Positions 9,588 through 18,809 of a DNA stretch of 64,000 nucleotides are shown here, piece by piece (the stretch's first letter is position 1; each line of letters opens with the position of its first letter). Source of the stretch: Microbacterium sp. CH12i (GTDB lineage: Bacteria; Actinomycetota; Actinomycetes; Actinomycetales; Microbacteriaceae); contig NZ_JHET01000004.1 of the NCBI RefSeq assembly GCF_000685355.1, positions 186,001-250,000 of the forward strand, in the 5' to 3' direction. The translations under genes were made by a program, and so were the position numbers. The notes beneath the pieces were generated by a model. It was not told where the DNA came from, made no database searches, and saw only the letters and a program-made list of their open reading frames with translations.

Positions 9588-10676
9588 GTGCCCTCCCCCA
9601 TGCAAGTCCAGGACGCCGTCGCGGCCCGCTTGGATCACTTCCTCACACTGGTCGGATCCGAGTCGGATGCTTATGGTCCAGATGCCGCGCTTTTCATCGA
9701 GTCCGCGGCCCACACTCTGCAGGGCGGAAAACGTCTGCGGGCACGCTTCTGCCACGCTGGATGGCAGGCGGTGGCACGCTTCGCAGATCGAAAAGCGAGC
9801 GAATCAGACGCCCTATGGGATCTCTGTTCTGCTTTGGAGATCTTCCAATCCGCGGCCCTCGTTCACGACGACCTGATTGACAACTCCGATACACGTCGCG
9901 GACGCCCCGCAGCGCATCGTGCACTCCAGCAACGACACCGTGCGCTCAGCTGGTCAGGCGACGCCGAGGCATTCGGCCGCGCCTCGGCCATCCTGTTGGG
10001 GGATCTTCTCGTCGCGTGGAGCGACGATCTGCTCGAGCTCGCACTCACCGAACACCCTCACGCCGCCGCCGTGCGTCGCGAGTACGCGCGAATGCGGCGC
10101 GATGTCACCACCGGACAATTCTTGGATATCGCCGAGGAGTCTGCCTGGGAGGTCAACCCCGATTCAGAACACGCCGAGCGTGCGCTGCGCGTCGTCTCGC
10201 TGAAATCAGCGCGGTACAGCATCGAGCAGCCGCTGCTTCTCGGCGCACTCCTCGCCGGCGCCGATAATGCCCAGCAGGAATCGCTCCGGCGATTCGGACA
10301 CCCGATCGGGATGGCATTCCAATTGCGCGATGACGTGTTGGGAGTGTTCGGCGAAGAAGCTGTCACCGGAAAGCCCGCAGGCGATGACCTGCGCGAAGGC
10401 AAGCGCACTGTGCTGGTTGCTCTAACGCGGCAGTGTCTAGAGCCCTCGGCTCGCCGCGTGCTCGATGAGTTGCTCGGTGACCCCGAACTCAACGGCGAGC
10501 AGGTGTCGGCGCTGCAGGCAACGATCACGCAGTCGGGCGCTCTGGCACAGGTGGAGGAGATGATCTCTTCCTATGCGCACGAAGCCGACCGCGCACTGAC
10601 GGGTGCACGGCTAGACAATGCGTCCGTCAGCGAGTTGCGCGACTTGGCACGGGCAGCAACGGTGCGCACTGCCTGA
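9588..10676 (+). CDS. Polyprenyl diphosphate synthase (IdsA type)
   Basis: Trans-isoprenyl diphosphate synthase of 362 residues that extends allylic diphosphates with IPP. The first aspartate-rich motif is DDLIDNSDTRRG and the second is FQLRDDVLGVFGE, with GGKRLRARF near the N-terminus, as expected for the family. Chain length cannot be read safely from sequence. The gene corresponds in position to idsA2 (Rv2173) of M. tuberculosis, again next to an Rv2175c-like gene. It starts with GTG at 9588. It may supply prenyl chains for menaquinone, carotenoid or lipid carriers. Confidence 0.88.
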   Translation: MPSPMQVQDAVAARLDHFLTLVGSESDAYGPDAALFIESAAHTLQGGKRLRARFCHAGWQAVARFADRKASESDALWDLCSALEIFQSAALVHDDLIDNSDTRRGRPAAHRALQQRHRALSWSGDAEAFGRASAILLGDLLVAWSDDLLELALTEHPHAAAVRREYARMRRDVTTGQFLDIAEESAWEVNPDSEHAERALRVVSLKSARYSIEQPLLLGALLAGADNAQQESLRRFGHPIGMAFQLRDDVLGVFGEEAVTGKPAGDDLREGKRTVLVALTRQCLEPSARRVLDELLGDPELNGEQVSALQATITQSGALAQVEEMISSYAHEADRALTGARLDNASVSELRDLARAATVRTA

Positions 10677-10685
10677 ATAGACGAC

Positions 10686-11036
10686 TCAAGCCAGGGTGCG
10701 TGCCACGCGGCGGACCGCGCTCTTGTGTCCGTCGAGAAGAGCAGCGATCGGTGTGCGTCCGAGCTCGTCGTTCTCGCTGAACAGCCAGTTGATCGCTTCA
10801 TCGTCCGTGAAACCGGCATCGGTGAGAACAATAATCGTGCCCCGCAGGGATGCCAGTGGGTGAGCATCGACGATGAATACCGCTGGCACGGCGAACGTGC
10901 CGTTGCGAGTCGAGCCGATCAGGTACTGCTCGGCAATCATCCGGCGCACACGTCCCAGTGGCTCGTCAAGAATCTCGACGAGTTCGGGCATGGTCAGCCA
11001 TTCGATGGCCGTAATTTCGGGAGCAGTCTCAGACAC
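10686..11036 (-). CDS. Rv2175c-like winged-helix DNA-binding protein
   Basis: A 116-residue protein resembling M. tuberculosis Rv2175c. It has an N-terminal acidic stretch, a helix-turn-helix-like segment at WLTMPELVEILDEPLGRVRR, and a C-terminal domain. In M. tuberculosis Rv2175c is a DNA-binding substrate of the kinase PknL encoded beside it. Here too a Ser/Thr kinase lies about 1.2 kb away, across a LysM gene. The gene converges with the prenyl synthase, with 9 bp between stops, and diverges from the LysM gene. Regulation by phosphorylation is an inference from the conserved neighbourhood. Confidence 0.8.
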   Translation of the reverse strand: MSETAPEITAIEWLTMPELVEILDEPLGRVRRMIAEQYLIGSTRNGTFAVPAVFIVDAHPLASLRGTIIVLTDAGFTDDEAINWLFSENDELGRTPIAALLDGHKSAVRRVARTLA

Positions 11037-11165
11037 GTTTCGACTATCTCATTTAGTGGCCCACATCGCACATCGCCACTCGAATCACTTCAGTCACATG
11101 CGTCACTCTGGTTGACATCTATTTACTTCCGTGTCAGCGTTTCAGGAGTCCGAAAGGGGAAAACC

Positions 11166-12143
11166 TTGAGACTGAACACCCTGCATACCCGTGCCGGGAT
11201 TGCCCAGATCGGCGTTCCGGCAGCAGTCGTAGGCATACTGGCGAGCACGCTCGGCGCCGCACCTGCTGCCGCCGCGGCCCCTGCGACCTACACCGTGCAA
11301 GACGGCGATACTGTCTCCGCGATTGCTGCGCAGTTCGGCCTCGCCACGGTCGATGTACTCACCTGGAACGGTCTGAGCTGGCGATCGGTGATCTATCCCG
11401 GACAGTCGCTTGCGCTCGTTGCCCCTGCGCCGGCAACTCCTGCCGCGCCTGCGCCCGTAGCTGCGCCGGCCGCAACTACTGACCCGATCGTGCCGACCGC
11501 CACTGACACCACGCACACCGTGGTTGCCGGCGACACCATCTTCGACATCGCCCAACAATATGGCACGTCTACAGACGCAGTATTCGCCGCGAACGGGCTG
11601 AACGCATCGTCGATCATCTACCCAGGGCAGACTCTAGTCGTCGCCACGGCGGCTCCGGCGGCTGCGGTGGCTGCCCCGGCTCCAGAATCGGCACCGGCTC
11701 CAGAGTCGGCATCCGCTCCTACGCCGCAGACAGCCACGCTCGATGCTGTGCAAGCGGAGAATGCCGCGCTCATCATTCGCATCGGGCGCGACCTCGGCGT
11801 CCCTGACCGCGGCATCGCAATCGCGCTCGCCACCTCGATGGTCGAATCGTGGTTGAGCAACCTGGACTGGGGCGACCGCGATTCCCTCGGTCTCTTCCAA
11901 CAGCGGCCAAGCACAGGTTGGGGAACGCCAGAGCAGATCCTGGATCGTGAGCGCAGCATCCGCGTTTTCTACGGCGGCGCATCAGACCCGAACGGATCGA
12001 ACACGCGCGGCCTGCTCGACATCGCCGGGTGGGACAACATGAGCCTCAGCGATGCTGCGCAGTCAGTGCAGATTTCGGCATACCCGGCGCGTTATGCCCC
12101 CTGGGAGGCGCAAGCCTATGAGTGGATCGCCCTTTACGGCTGA
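11166..12143 (+). CDS. Secreted LysM protein with lysozyme-like transglycosylase domain
   Basis: A 325-residue exported cell-wall protein. A signal peptide (about 1-36, ending in an Ala-rich AAAAAP stretch) is followed by two LysM peptidoglycan-binding modules. The first starts YTVQDGDTVSAIA near residue 40 and the second HTVVAGDTIFDIA near 117. A Pro/Ala linker leads to a C-terminal lysozyme-like domain with a glutamate in SMVESW and the motif DSLGLFQQRPSTGWGT, known from actinobacterial wall hydrolases. The TTG at 11166 is chosen because the GGGGAA ribosome site is well spaced and a clean signal peptide follows. It probably remodels peptidoglycan, next to a PASTA kinase that may sense wall fragments. 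Confidence 0.85.
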   Translation: MRLNTLHTRAGIAQIGVPAAVVGILASTLGAAPAAAAAPATYTVQDGDTVSAIAAQFGLATVDVLTWNGLSWRSVIYPGQSLALVAPAPATPAAPAPVAAPAATTDPIVPTATDTTHTVVAGDTIFDIAQQYGTSTDAVFAANGLNASSIIYPGQTLVVATAAPAAAVAAPAPESAPAPESASAPTPQTATLDAVQAENAALIIRIGRDLGVPDRGIAIALATSMVESWLSNLDWGDRDSLGLFQQRPSTGWGTPEQILDRERSIRVFYGGASDPNGSNTRGLLDIAGWDNMSLSDAAQSVQISAYPARYAPWEAQAYEWIALYG

Positions 12144-12217
12144 AATCCGGGCGATTTCCCGGCCGAAAAGGTGAGCCGCTCCCCTGGCTTTCAGCCAGTT
12201 CTTCATAGACTCAGTAC

Positions 12218-14163
12218 GTGACGACCAATCAGCAGGCCGACCCGCTCATCGGGCGACTTGTCGACGGTCGCTATCGCGTGCGTGCCCGCATCGCGCGCGG
12301 CGGGATGGCCACGGTGTATGTGGCAACCGACCTCCGCCTGGAACGCCGAATCGCTCTGAAGGTCATGCACGGCCATCTCAGCGATGACTCCGTCTTCCAG
12401 AGCCGGTTCATCCAAGAAGCACGTGCCGCCGCACGCCTCGCAGATCCGCACGTGGTCAACGTGTTCGACCAGGGGCAGGATGGCGAGCTCGCCTACTTGG
12501 TCATGGAGTATTTGCCCGGCATTACGCTGCGCGAACTGATGCGTGAACAACGCCGGCTGACGATTCCGCAGACCATCACTATCATGGATGCGATTCTTGC
12601 GGGGCTTGCAGCTGCTCATAAGGCGGGTATCGTCCATCGCGATGTGAAGCCTGAAAATGTGCTTCTTGCCGAAGATGGTCGCATCAAGATCGGTGACTTC
12701 GGGCTGGCCCGCGCGACGACTGCGAACACCGCAACCGGGGCCCAGTTGCTTGGCACAATCGCCTACCTCGCACCTGAGCTGGTTACCCGCGGCACTGCCG
12801 ATGCCCGCAGCGACATATATGCGCTCGGCATCATGCTCTACGAGATGCTCGTCGGTGAGCAGCCGTACAAGGGCGAACAGCCCATGCAGATCGCCTTCCA
12901 GCATGCAACCGAGTCGGTTCCACGGCCAAGCGTCCGCAACCCTGGCGTGCCAGAACAGCTCGACGAACTCGTGCTCTGGGCGACCGAGAAGTCGCCGGAT
13001 GAACGTCCGGACGATGCACAGGAGATGCTCAACCGTCTGCGCGAGATCGAAAGATCACTCGGCGTCTCTCCCGCGACCATCACCACTGCGACCACGCCAC
13101 TGCGTTCGCAGAGTGATTCCGGCGATCTCACCAAGGTCATGCCCTCCACGATGGTGATCGACAACCCCACTGCGGCGGTATCTCACCAGCCCATCGATAA
13201 CGCGACGCTACTGCGACGACGCACCTCCAAGCGCCGCGCGCGCGGCGCTTTCCTGCTCTCGCTCGTCCTGCTGCTCGCCGTTCTCGCCGGCGGAGTCGGC
13301 TGGTGGTTCGGATCAGGGCCGGGGTCGCTCGTGCCGGTGCCGGCAGTGGCCGGTCTCCCCTACGACGAAGCCGCATCAGCACTGACGAAAGACGTTTCGT
13401 TCCGGTGCGCGCCGAAGAGAACTCCATCGAGATCGAAACCGGTTTATCGATCCGCACAGATCCCAACGAGGGCGAGCGTCTCGACAAGGGCAGCGAAGTG
13501 AGCGTCTTTGTCTCCCTCGGCCCGGCGCAGCACACGCTCGATGCCTTGAACGGTAAGACTGCTGATGAAGCTCGCGCGTACCTCGCTGATCTCAAGGTCG
13601 AGGTCTCCGCTGAAGACCTCATGCTGTATTCGCGGGCAGACAACGGCGTAGTCATCAATGCGAGCGTCACGCCGCGCGCCGGTGGAGACGCGTACGAGTG
13701 CGGCGACGGCTGCGACGTATTCGAGTCCGACACCGTCGACCTGGTCGTCTCGTTGGGTTCGCTCCCCGATGTTGTCGGCATGACGGCATCCGCGGCATCC
13801 GATGCCCTCGGCGCAAAGAACATAGCGACGACCACGACCGAAGAGTACAACAACTCGGTCGAGGAAGGCCACGTCATCAGCGTGCTCGACCGTGACGGCG
13901 GCGGAAACTGGCGCCCGGGCGACACCATGACGCTCGTCGTCTCTCTGGGGCCTCAGCTGTTCGCGGTGCCCGACGTCACCGGCAGCAACCGAGACCAGGC
14001 CGCCAAGACGTTGCGCGACGCCGGGTTCGAGCCGACGTGGAACCTGCTGTGGACGCCGTTCCCGAATGGCCTCACCGAAGTCACCGGAACTGACCCCGCT
14101 GCTGGAACCATGCGCCGGGCTGGCACCCAGGTCACACTTCTCATCCGCAGCAGCGGGCTCTAA
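12218..14163 (+). CDS. PASTA-domain Ser/Thr protein kinase (PknB/PknL-like, one-base frameshift)
   Basis: Transmembrane eukaryotic-type kinase. The kinase domain (about 1-275) has the glycine loop IARGGMATVY, catalytic HRDVKPENV, DFG and APE motifs. A juxtamembrane linker and a transmembrane helix near residue 350 precede four extracellular PASTA repeats that end at the stop codon. After ALTKDV the frame is lost. Adding one G near 13394 restores continuity (GFVPVRAEEN) and gives exactly 649 codons, so this is probably a sequencing deletion. It occupies the pknL position between Rv2175c-like and aroG genes, but PASTA domains make it resemble PknB. The start is GTG at 12218. Confidence 0.88.
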
Positions 14164-14191
14164 AGCTCAGCGGGCTTAAGCAATCAGAAGC

Positions 14192-15532
14192 TCAGCGCTT
14201 CTCGAGCTCCTCTGCCACCAGGAAGGCGAGCTCGAGCGACTGCATGTGGTTCAGACGCGGATCGCAGAGGCTCTCGTAGCGGGTCGCAAGCGCGGCCTCG
14301 TCGATCTTCTCTGAACCGCCGAGGCACTCGGTGACATCGTCGCCGGTGAGCTCGACGTGGATGCCGCCAGGGAAAGTTCCCACGGCACGGTGCGCTTCGA
14401 AGAAGCCACGCACCTCGTCCACGACGTCGTCGAAGCGACGCGTCTTGTACCCGGTGGGCGTGGTGATGCCGTTGCCGTGCATCGGGTCAGTGACCCACAG
14501 CGGAGTCGCACCCGAATCGCGCACGGCTTCCAGCAGCGGCGGCAGAGCGTCGCGGATCTTTCCGGCACCCATGCGAGTGATGAACGTCAGGCGTCCTGGC
14601 TCGCGGTTCGGGTCGAGCTTGTCGATGAGCTCGAGAGCCGTTTCGGGAGTCGTCGTCGGGCCCAGCTTCACACCGATCGGGTTGCGGATCTTCGAGAAGT
14701 AGTCAACGTGTGCACCGTCGAGGTCACGCGTGCGCTCCCCGATCCAGAGGAAGTGCGCTGAGGTGTTGTACGGGGTGTCCGTACGAGAGTCGATCCGTGT
14801 CATCGGACGCTCGTAGTCCATCAGCAGGCCCTCATGGCCGGTGAAGAACTCGACGCGCTTGAGCTCGTCGAAGTCGGCGCCTGCGGCCTCCATGAACTTG
14901 ATGGCCCGATCAATCTCGCCAGCCATGCGCTCGTAGCGCTGATTCGCCGGGTTCTGGGCGAAGCCCTTGTTCCACGAATGCACCTCACGAAGGTCGGCGA
15001 AGCCACCCTGCGTGAAGGCGCGAATGAGGTTCAGCGTCGACGCCGCGGTGTGGTACCCCTGCAGCAGACGACCCGGATCCGCCCGGCGAGAACCTTCGGT
15101 GAAGTCAAAGCCGTTGACGATGTCGCCACGGTAGGCGGGCAGCGTGACGTCGCCACGCGTCTCCGTGTCGCTGGAGCGCGGCTTGGCGAACTGTCCTGCC
15201 ATCCGCCCCATCTTGACGACGGGCATCGATGCACCATAGGTGAGTACGACGGCCATCTGCAGCACGGTTTTGATGCGGTCGCGGATCTGCTCGGCGGTCG
15301 CGCCGGCAAACGTCTCGGCGCAGTCACCACCCTGCAGCAGGAACGCCTGACCGGATGCTGCGCGCGCAAGCCGATCGCGAAGGTTGTCGACCTCACCAGC
15401 GAAGACCAGCGGCGGGAGCGCGGCGATCTGCTGTGATACTTCGGCCACCCGCTCGGCGTCGAGCCAGGTGGGCTGCTGCTTGATGGGGAGAGTTCGCCAG
15501 GCATCCAGGGCCGTGTCGTGCTGCTGAGGCAT
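14192..15532 (-). CDS. aroG: Class II 3-deoxy-7-phosphoheptulonate synthase
   Basis: First enzyme of the shikimate pathway: condenses PEP and erythrose 4-phosphate to DAHP. The 446-residue protein is a class II (plant/actinobacterial) type, with QGGDCAETF near residue 67, an R-rich substrate region, and the metal-binding DPMHGN segment. Position after the kinase gene matches M. tuberculosis aroG (Rv2178c). It converges with the kinase gene, and about 28 bp separate their stops. The ATG at 15532 gives the usual short N-terminal extension ahead of the TIM barrel. Confidence 0.95.
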   Translation of the reverse strand: MPQQHDTALDAWRTLPIKQQPTWLDAERVAEVSQQIAALPPLVFAGEVDNLRDRLARAASGQAFLLQGGDCAETFAGATAEQIRDRIKTVLQMAVVLTYGASMPVVKMGRMAGQFAKPRSSDTETRGDVTLPAYRGDIVNGFDFTEGSRRADPGRLLQGYHTAASTLNLIRAFTQGGFADLREVHSWNKGFAQNPANQRYERMAGEIDRAIKFMEAAGADFDELKRVEFFTGHEGLLMDYERPMTRIDSRTDTPYNTSAHFLWIGERTRDLDGAHVDYFSKIRNPIGVKLGPTTTPETALELIDKLDPNREPGRLTFITRMGAGKIRDALPPLLEAVRDSGATPLWVTDPMHGNGITTPTGYKTRRFDDVVDEVRGFFEAHRAVGTFPGGIHVELTGDDVTECLGGSEKIDEAALATRYESLCDPRLNHMQSLELAFLVAEELEKR

Positions 15533-15570
15533 CTATCCAGCTTACTGGCCGCAAGCGATCAGTATCGCCG

Positions 15571-16262
15571 TCACGGGCGCTGCGGCATCCGGTCTTTCAC
15601 AGACGAAGCGTAGACATCGTCGTACTCTTGCTCGCCGAGCCGCTGAAGCGCGACCATGATCTCGTCTGTGACCGACCTCAGGATGTAGCGGTCGTTCTCC
15701 ATACCCTCGTAGCGAGAGAAGTCCAGCGGCTCGCCGATGACGATCCCGACGCGAACGATCCGGGGCACGGTGCGCCCGATCGGCATTGCCGTGTCGGTGT
15801 CGACCATGATCAGCGGGATGACCGGAACCTTCGCCTCAAGCGCCATCCGTGCAATACCTGTGCGTCCACGGTACAGCTTCCCATCGGGGCTGCGCGTGCC
15901 TCGGGGTAAATGCCGAGCAGGTCTCCTCGGCCCAGCACTTGAAGCCCGGTGTTCAAGGATGCCTCAGAAGCCCTTCCGCCCGAACGATCGATGGGGATCT
16001 GTCCGGTCGCCTTCATGAAGTATTTGGTTGCCCAGCCCTTGAGCCCCCGGCCAGTGAAATAGTCGCTCTTCGCGAGGAACGACATCGGCCGGTCGATGAG
16101 CAACGGGAGAAAAACCGAGTCAGACACAGAGAGATGATTGCTCGCCAGGATCGCGGCACCGTTTCGGGGCACGTTCGAGCGCCCCACGATCCAAGGACGA
16201 AAGAGCGCCTTGACCACGGGGCCGATCATGACGTACTTCATCAGCCAGTAGAACATCGTCAC
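15571..16262 (-). CDS. plsC: 1-acyl-sn-glycerol-3-phosphate acyltransferase (one-base frameshift)
   Basis: Membrane-associated acyltransferase that converts lysophosphatidate to phosphatidate in phospholipid synthesis. The NHLSVSDSVF block (acyltransferase motif I) and PIDRSGG are in the first frame. GIYPEGTRS (motif III) and the C-terminal half appear only after a C is restored on the plus strand near 15900. The repaired gene is exactly 231 codons. It corresponds to Rv2182c in the same neighbourhood. The start is GTG at 16262 or ATG at 16256; the two cannot be separated because no clear ribosome site is present. Confidence 0.85.
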
Positions 16263-16438
16263 GAAGTCTATCTCTGCCCGTGACGTCGACTGTCATAACG
16301 CCGCGCGGGACTCTCCGCGATTGCGCGACTGAGTTCCACAACTCCCGCAACTGAATCCCAAAACCGACCTCGCCCACCGGTCGATGTGCCCTAGACTCTG
16401 TGACAAAGCCGTACCCGACCGGTACCGAAGGAGTTGCC

Positions 16439-18266
16439 GTGGTTCAATTTGAAGTCCCCGCGATCGTCCCCGCTGATCCCGAAGCGAACATCACAGATCT
16501 GCTGGTGAAGCGCGTCGAAGCCACTCCCAACCTGGCTCTGTTCTCCGTGCCGGATGGCGCGGGCTGGCGCAATATCACCGCCGCTGATTTTCAAACCGCG
16601 GTGATCGCCCTTGCCAAGGGCTTCGTTGCCGCTGGCATCCAGCCTGGCGAGAAGGTCGGTTTCCTCGCCAGCACCACTTACGAGTGGACGCTGGTCGATT
16701 TCGCATTGTTCTATGCCGGTGCCGTGATGGTTCCGATTTATGAGACCAGCTCGCCCGCGCAGATCCAGTGGATCCTCGAAGACTCCGGCGCCATCGCCCT
16801 CATGGTGGAATCGGCCGGTCACTTCTCGAAGGTTGATGAGGTGCGCGGCGATGTGCCTCTGGTCCGCGAGGTGTGGCAGATGCACGTCGGCGCGATTGAC
16901 GCGCTTACTGCTGCCGGTGTCGACGTCGAGGATGCTGAGATCGAACGCCGTCGCAATCTCGCCGTGGGATCGGATATCGCGACCCTCATCTACACCTCAG
17001 GCTCGACCGGTCGCCCGAAGGGCTGCGTGCTCACGCACAGCAACTTCGTCGAGCTGACGCGCAACTCTGCCAAGTCGCTCCACAAGGTCGTAGAGACCCC
17101 GGGCTCTTCGACGCTGCTGTTTATCACCACCGCTCACGTGTTCGCACGGTTCATCTCGCTTCTGAACGTACACGCTGGTGTCCGTACCGGGCACCAGCCC
17201 GACACGAAGCAACTGCTTCCCGCACTCGGGTCGTTCAAGCCGACCTTCCTGCTGGCTGTGCCTCGTGTGTTCGAGAAGGTGTACAACTCCGCCGAGCAAA
17301 AGGCTGAAGCTGGCGGCAAGGGCAAGATCTTCCGCGCCGCGGCTGCCGCCGCGATCGAACACTCCAAGCTGCTCGAAGCGGGTGAGAAGATCCCGTTCGG
17401 TCTGAAGATCAAGTTCGCCCTGTTCGACAAGCTCGTCTACGGAAAGCTCCGCGAGGCGATGGGCGGGAACATTGTCTACGCGGTTTCTGGCTCTGCGCCC
17501 CTGGGCGCGCGCTCGGTCATTTCTTCCACAGCCTCGGTGTGGTGATTCTCGAGGGTTACGGCCTCACTGAGACGACTGCCCCCGCGACGGTCAACCTTGC
17601 TGACAAGTCGAAGATCGGAACAGTCGGCCCCGCACTACCAGGCGTCGGCGTCGTCTTGCAGAAGATGGCGAGATCGAAGTCAAGGGAATCAACGTTTTCA
17701 AGGAGTACTGGAACAACCCCGAAGCTACGGCCGAGGCCTTTGACAACGGCTGGTTCCGCACGGGCGACATCGGCTCCTTCGATTCTGAGGGCTTCCTCAC
17801 CGTCACCGGTCGCAAGAAAGAGATCCTCGTCACGGCAGGCGGCAAGAACGTCGCGCCCGCCGCACTGGAAGACCCGATCCGCGCAAACCCGATCATCAGT
17901 CAGGTCGTGGCCGTCGGTGACCAGAAGCCGTTCATCTCAGCACTGATCACGCTCGACCCGGAGATGCTCCCCACCTGGCTGGGCAACAACGGGCTGCCCG
18001 CCGACATGTCGTTGGCTGACGCGTCCAAGAACGAGGCTGTGCGCGCTGAGGTGCAGCGCGCGGTCGACCGCGCGAACAACAACGTCTCTCGAGCCGAGTC
18101 CATTCGAAAGTTCACGATCCTCGACTCGGAGTGGACCGAAGACAGTGGTCACCTGACACCGAAGATGTCGATCAAGCGCAACGTCATCATGACGGACTTC
18201 GCCGACGAGATCTCCGCGCTCTACGATCAGCCGGTCAACACGACCAACGTCGCCATCGGCGGCTGA
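16439..18266 (+). CDS. Long-chain fatty acyl-CoA synthetase, AMP-forming (two one-base frameshifts)
   Basis: FadD15-like acyl-CoA ligase that activates fatty acids through an acyl-adenylate. It has the P-loop-like YTSGSTGRPKG, the adenylation motif GYGLTETTAP, GWFRTGDIG and the C-terminal lysine motif GRKKEILVTAGGKNV. Two shifts interrupt it: a missing C near 17512 (in GARLGHFFHSLG) and a missing G near 17658 (in VVLAEDGEI). With both restored it is exactly 610 codons. The GTG at 16439 follows an ideal AAGGAG site five bases upstream. The gene diverges from plsC, as fadD15 lies near Rv2182c in M. tuberculosis. Confidence 0.88.
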
Positions 18267-18279
18267 TACTGCAAGAACG

Positions 18280-18318
18280 ATAACGATGGCCCTCACCTTT
18301 CGGTGAGGGCATCGTTAT
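18280..18318. terminator. Bidirectional terminator between fadD and def
   Basis: Long inverted repeat: GCCCTCACC and GGTGAGGGC around a 4-base TTTC loop, extended outward by ATAACGAT / ATCGTTAT with one bulged G. It lies between two converging genes and its outer A/T-rich arms can serve as the U-tract in either direction. It touches the def stop codon. Confidence 0.85.
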
Positions 18319-18809
18319 TAGAACCAGTCGCTCTCGCGTACTTCGCGCATCGCGATCTTACGTATCTCCGGCGGGAGGCGCGTGAGGTAGAGCTTGCCAT
18401 CGAGGTGATCGGTTTCATGCTGCAACGCTTGGGCGAGCAGCCCCTCGCCCTCGAGCACGACCGGGTTACCGTCGAGGTCGATGCCCTCGACACGCGCCCA
18501 CGGGTGACGCAGCGCGTCGTGCCAGAGTCCTGGAACAGATAGGCACCCTTCGCCGGTGGGCACCGGGTCGCCTCGCACTTCGGTCAAGACGGGGTTGAGG
18601 ACGTAGCCGATGTCCCCGTCGATGTTGTAGCTAAACGCGCGGGCGGCAACACCGATCTGAGGGGCAGCGACGCCAGCACGACCCGGCAGCTCCACGCTGT
18701 CGATGAGATCGGTGACTAGGGCGCGCACGCCGTCGTCGATCTGCTCGATCGCCGCGCACACCGTGCGCAGCACAGGGTCGCCGAAGACTCGGATCTCGCG
18801 GACAGCCAT
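18318..18809 (-). CDS. def: Peptide deformylase
   Basis: Metalloenzyme that removes the N-formyl group from nascent proteins. The 163-residue protein has the three family motifs: GVAAPQIGV (variant of GxGLAAxQ), EGCLSVPG (metal-ligand Cys) and QHETDHLDG (two metal-ligand His and catalytic Glu). The ATG at 18809 shares one base with the stop of the upstream MinD-like gene, so the two are co-transcribed. No motif is missing. Confidence 0.95.
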   Translation of the reverse strand: MAVREIRVFGDPVLRTVCAAIEQIDDGVRALVTDLIDSVELPGRAGVAAPQIGVAARAFSYNIDGDIGYVLNPVLTEVRGDPVPTGEGCLSVPGLWHDALRHPWARVEGIDLDGNPVVLEGEGLLAQALQHETDHLDGKLYLTRLPPEIRKIAMREVRESDWF

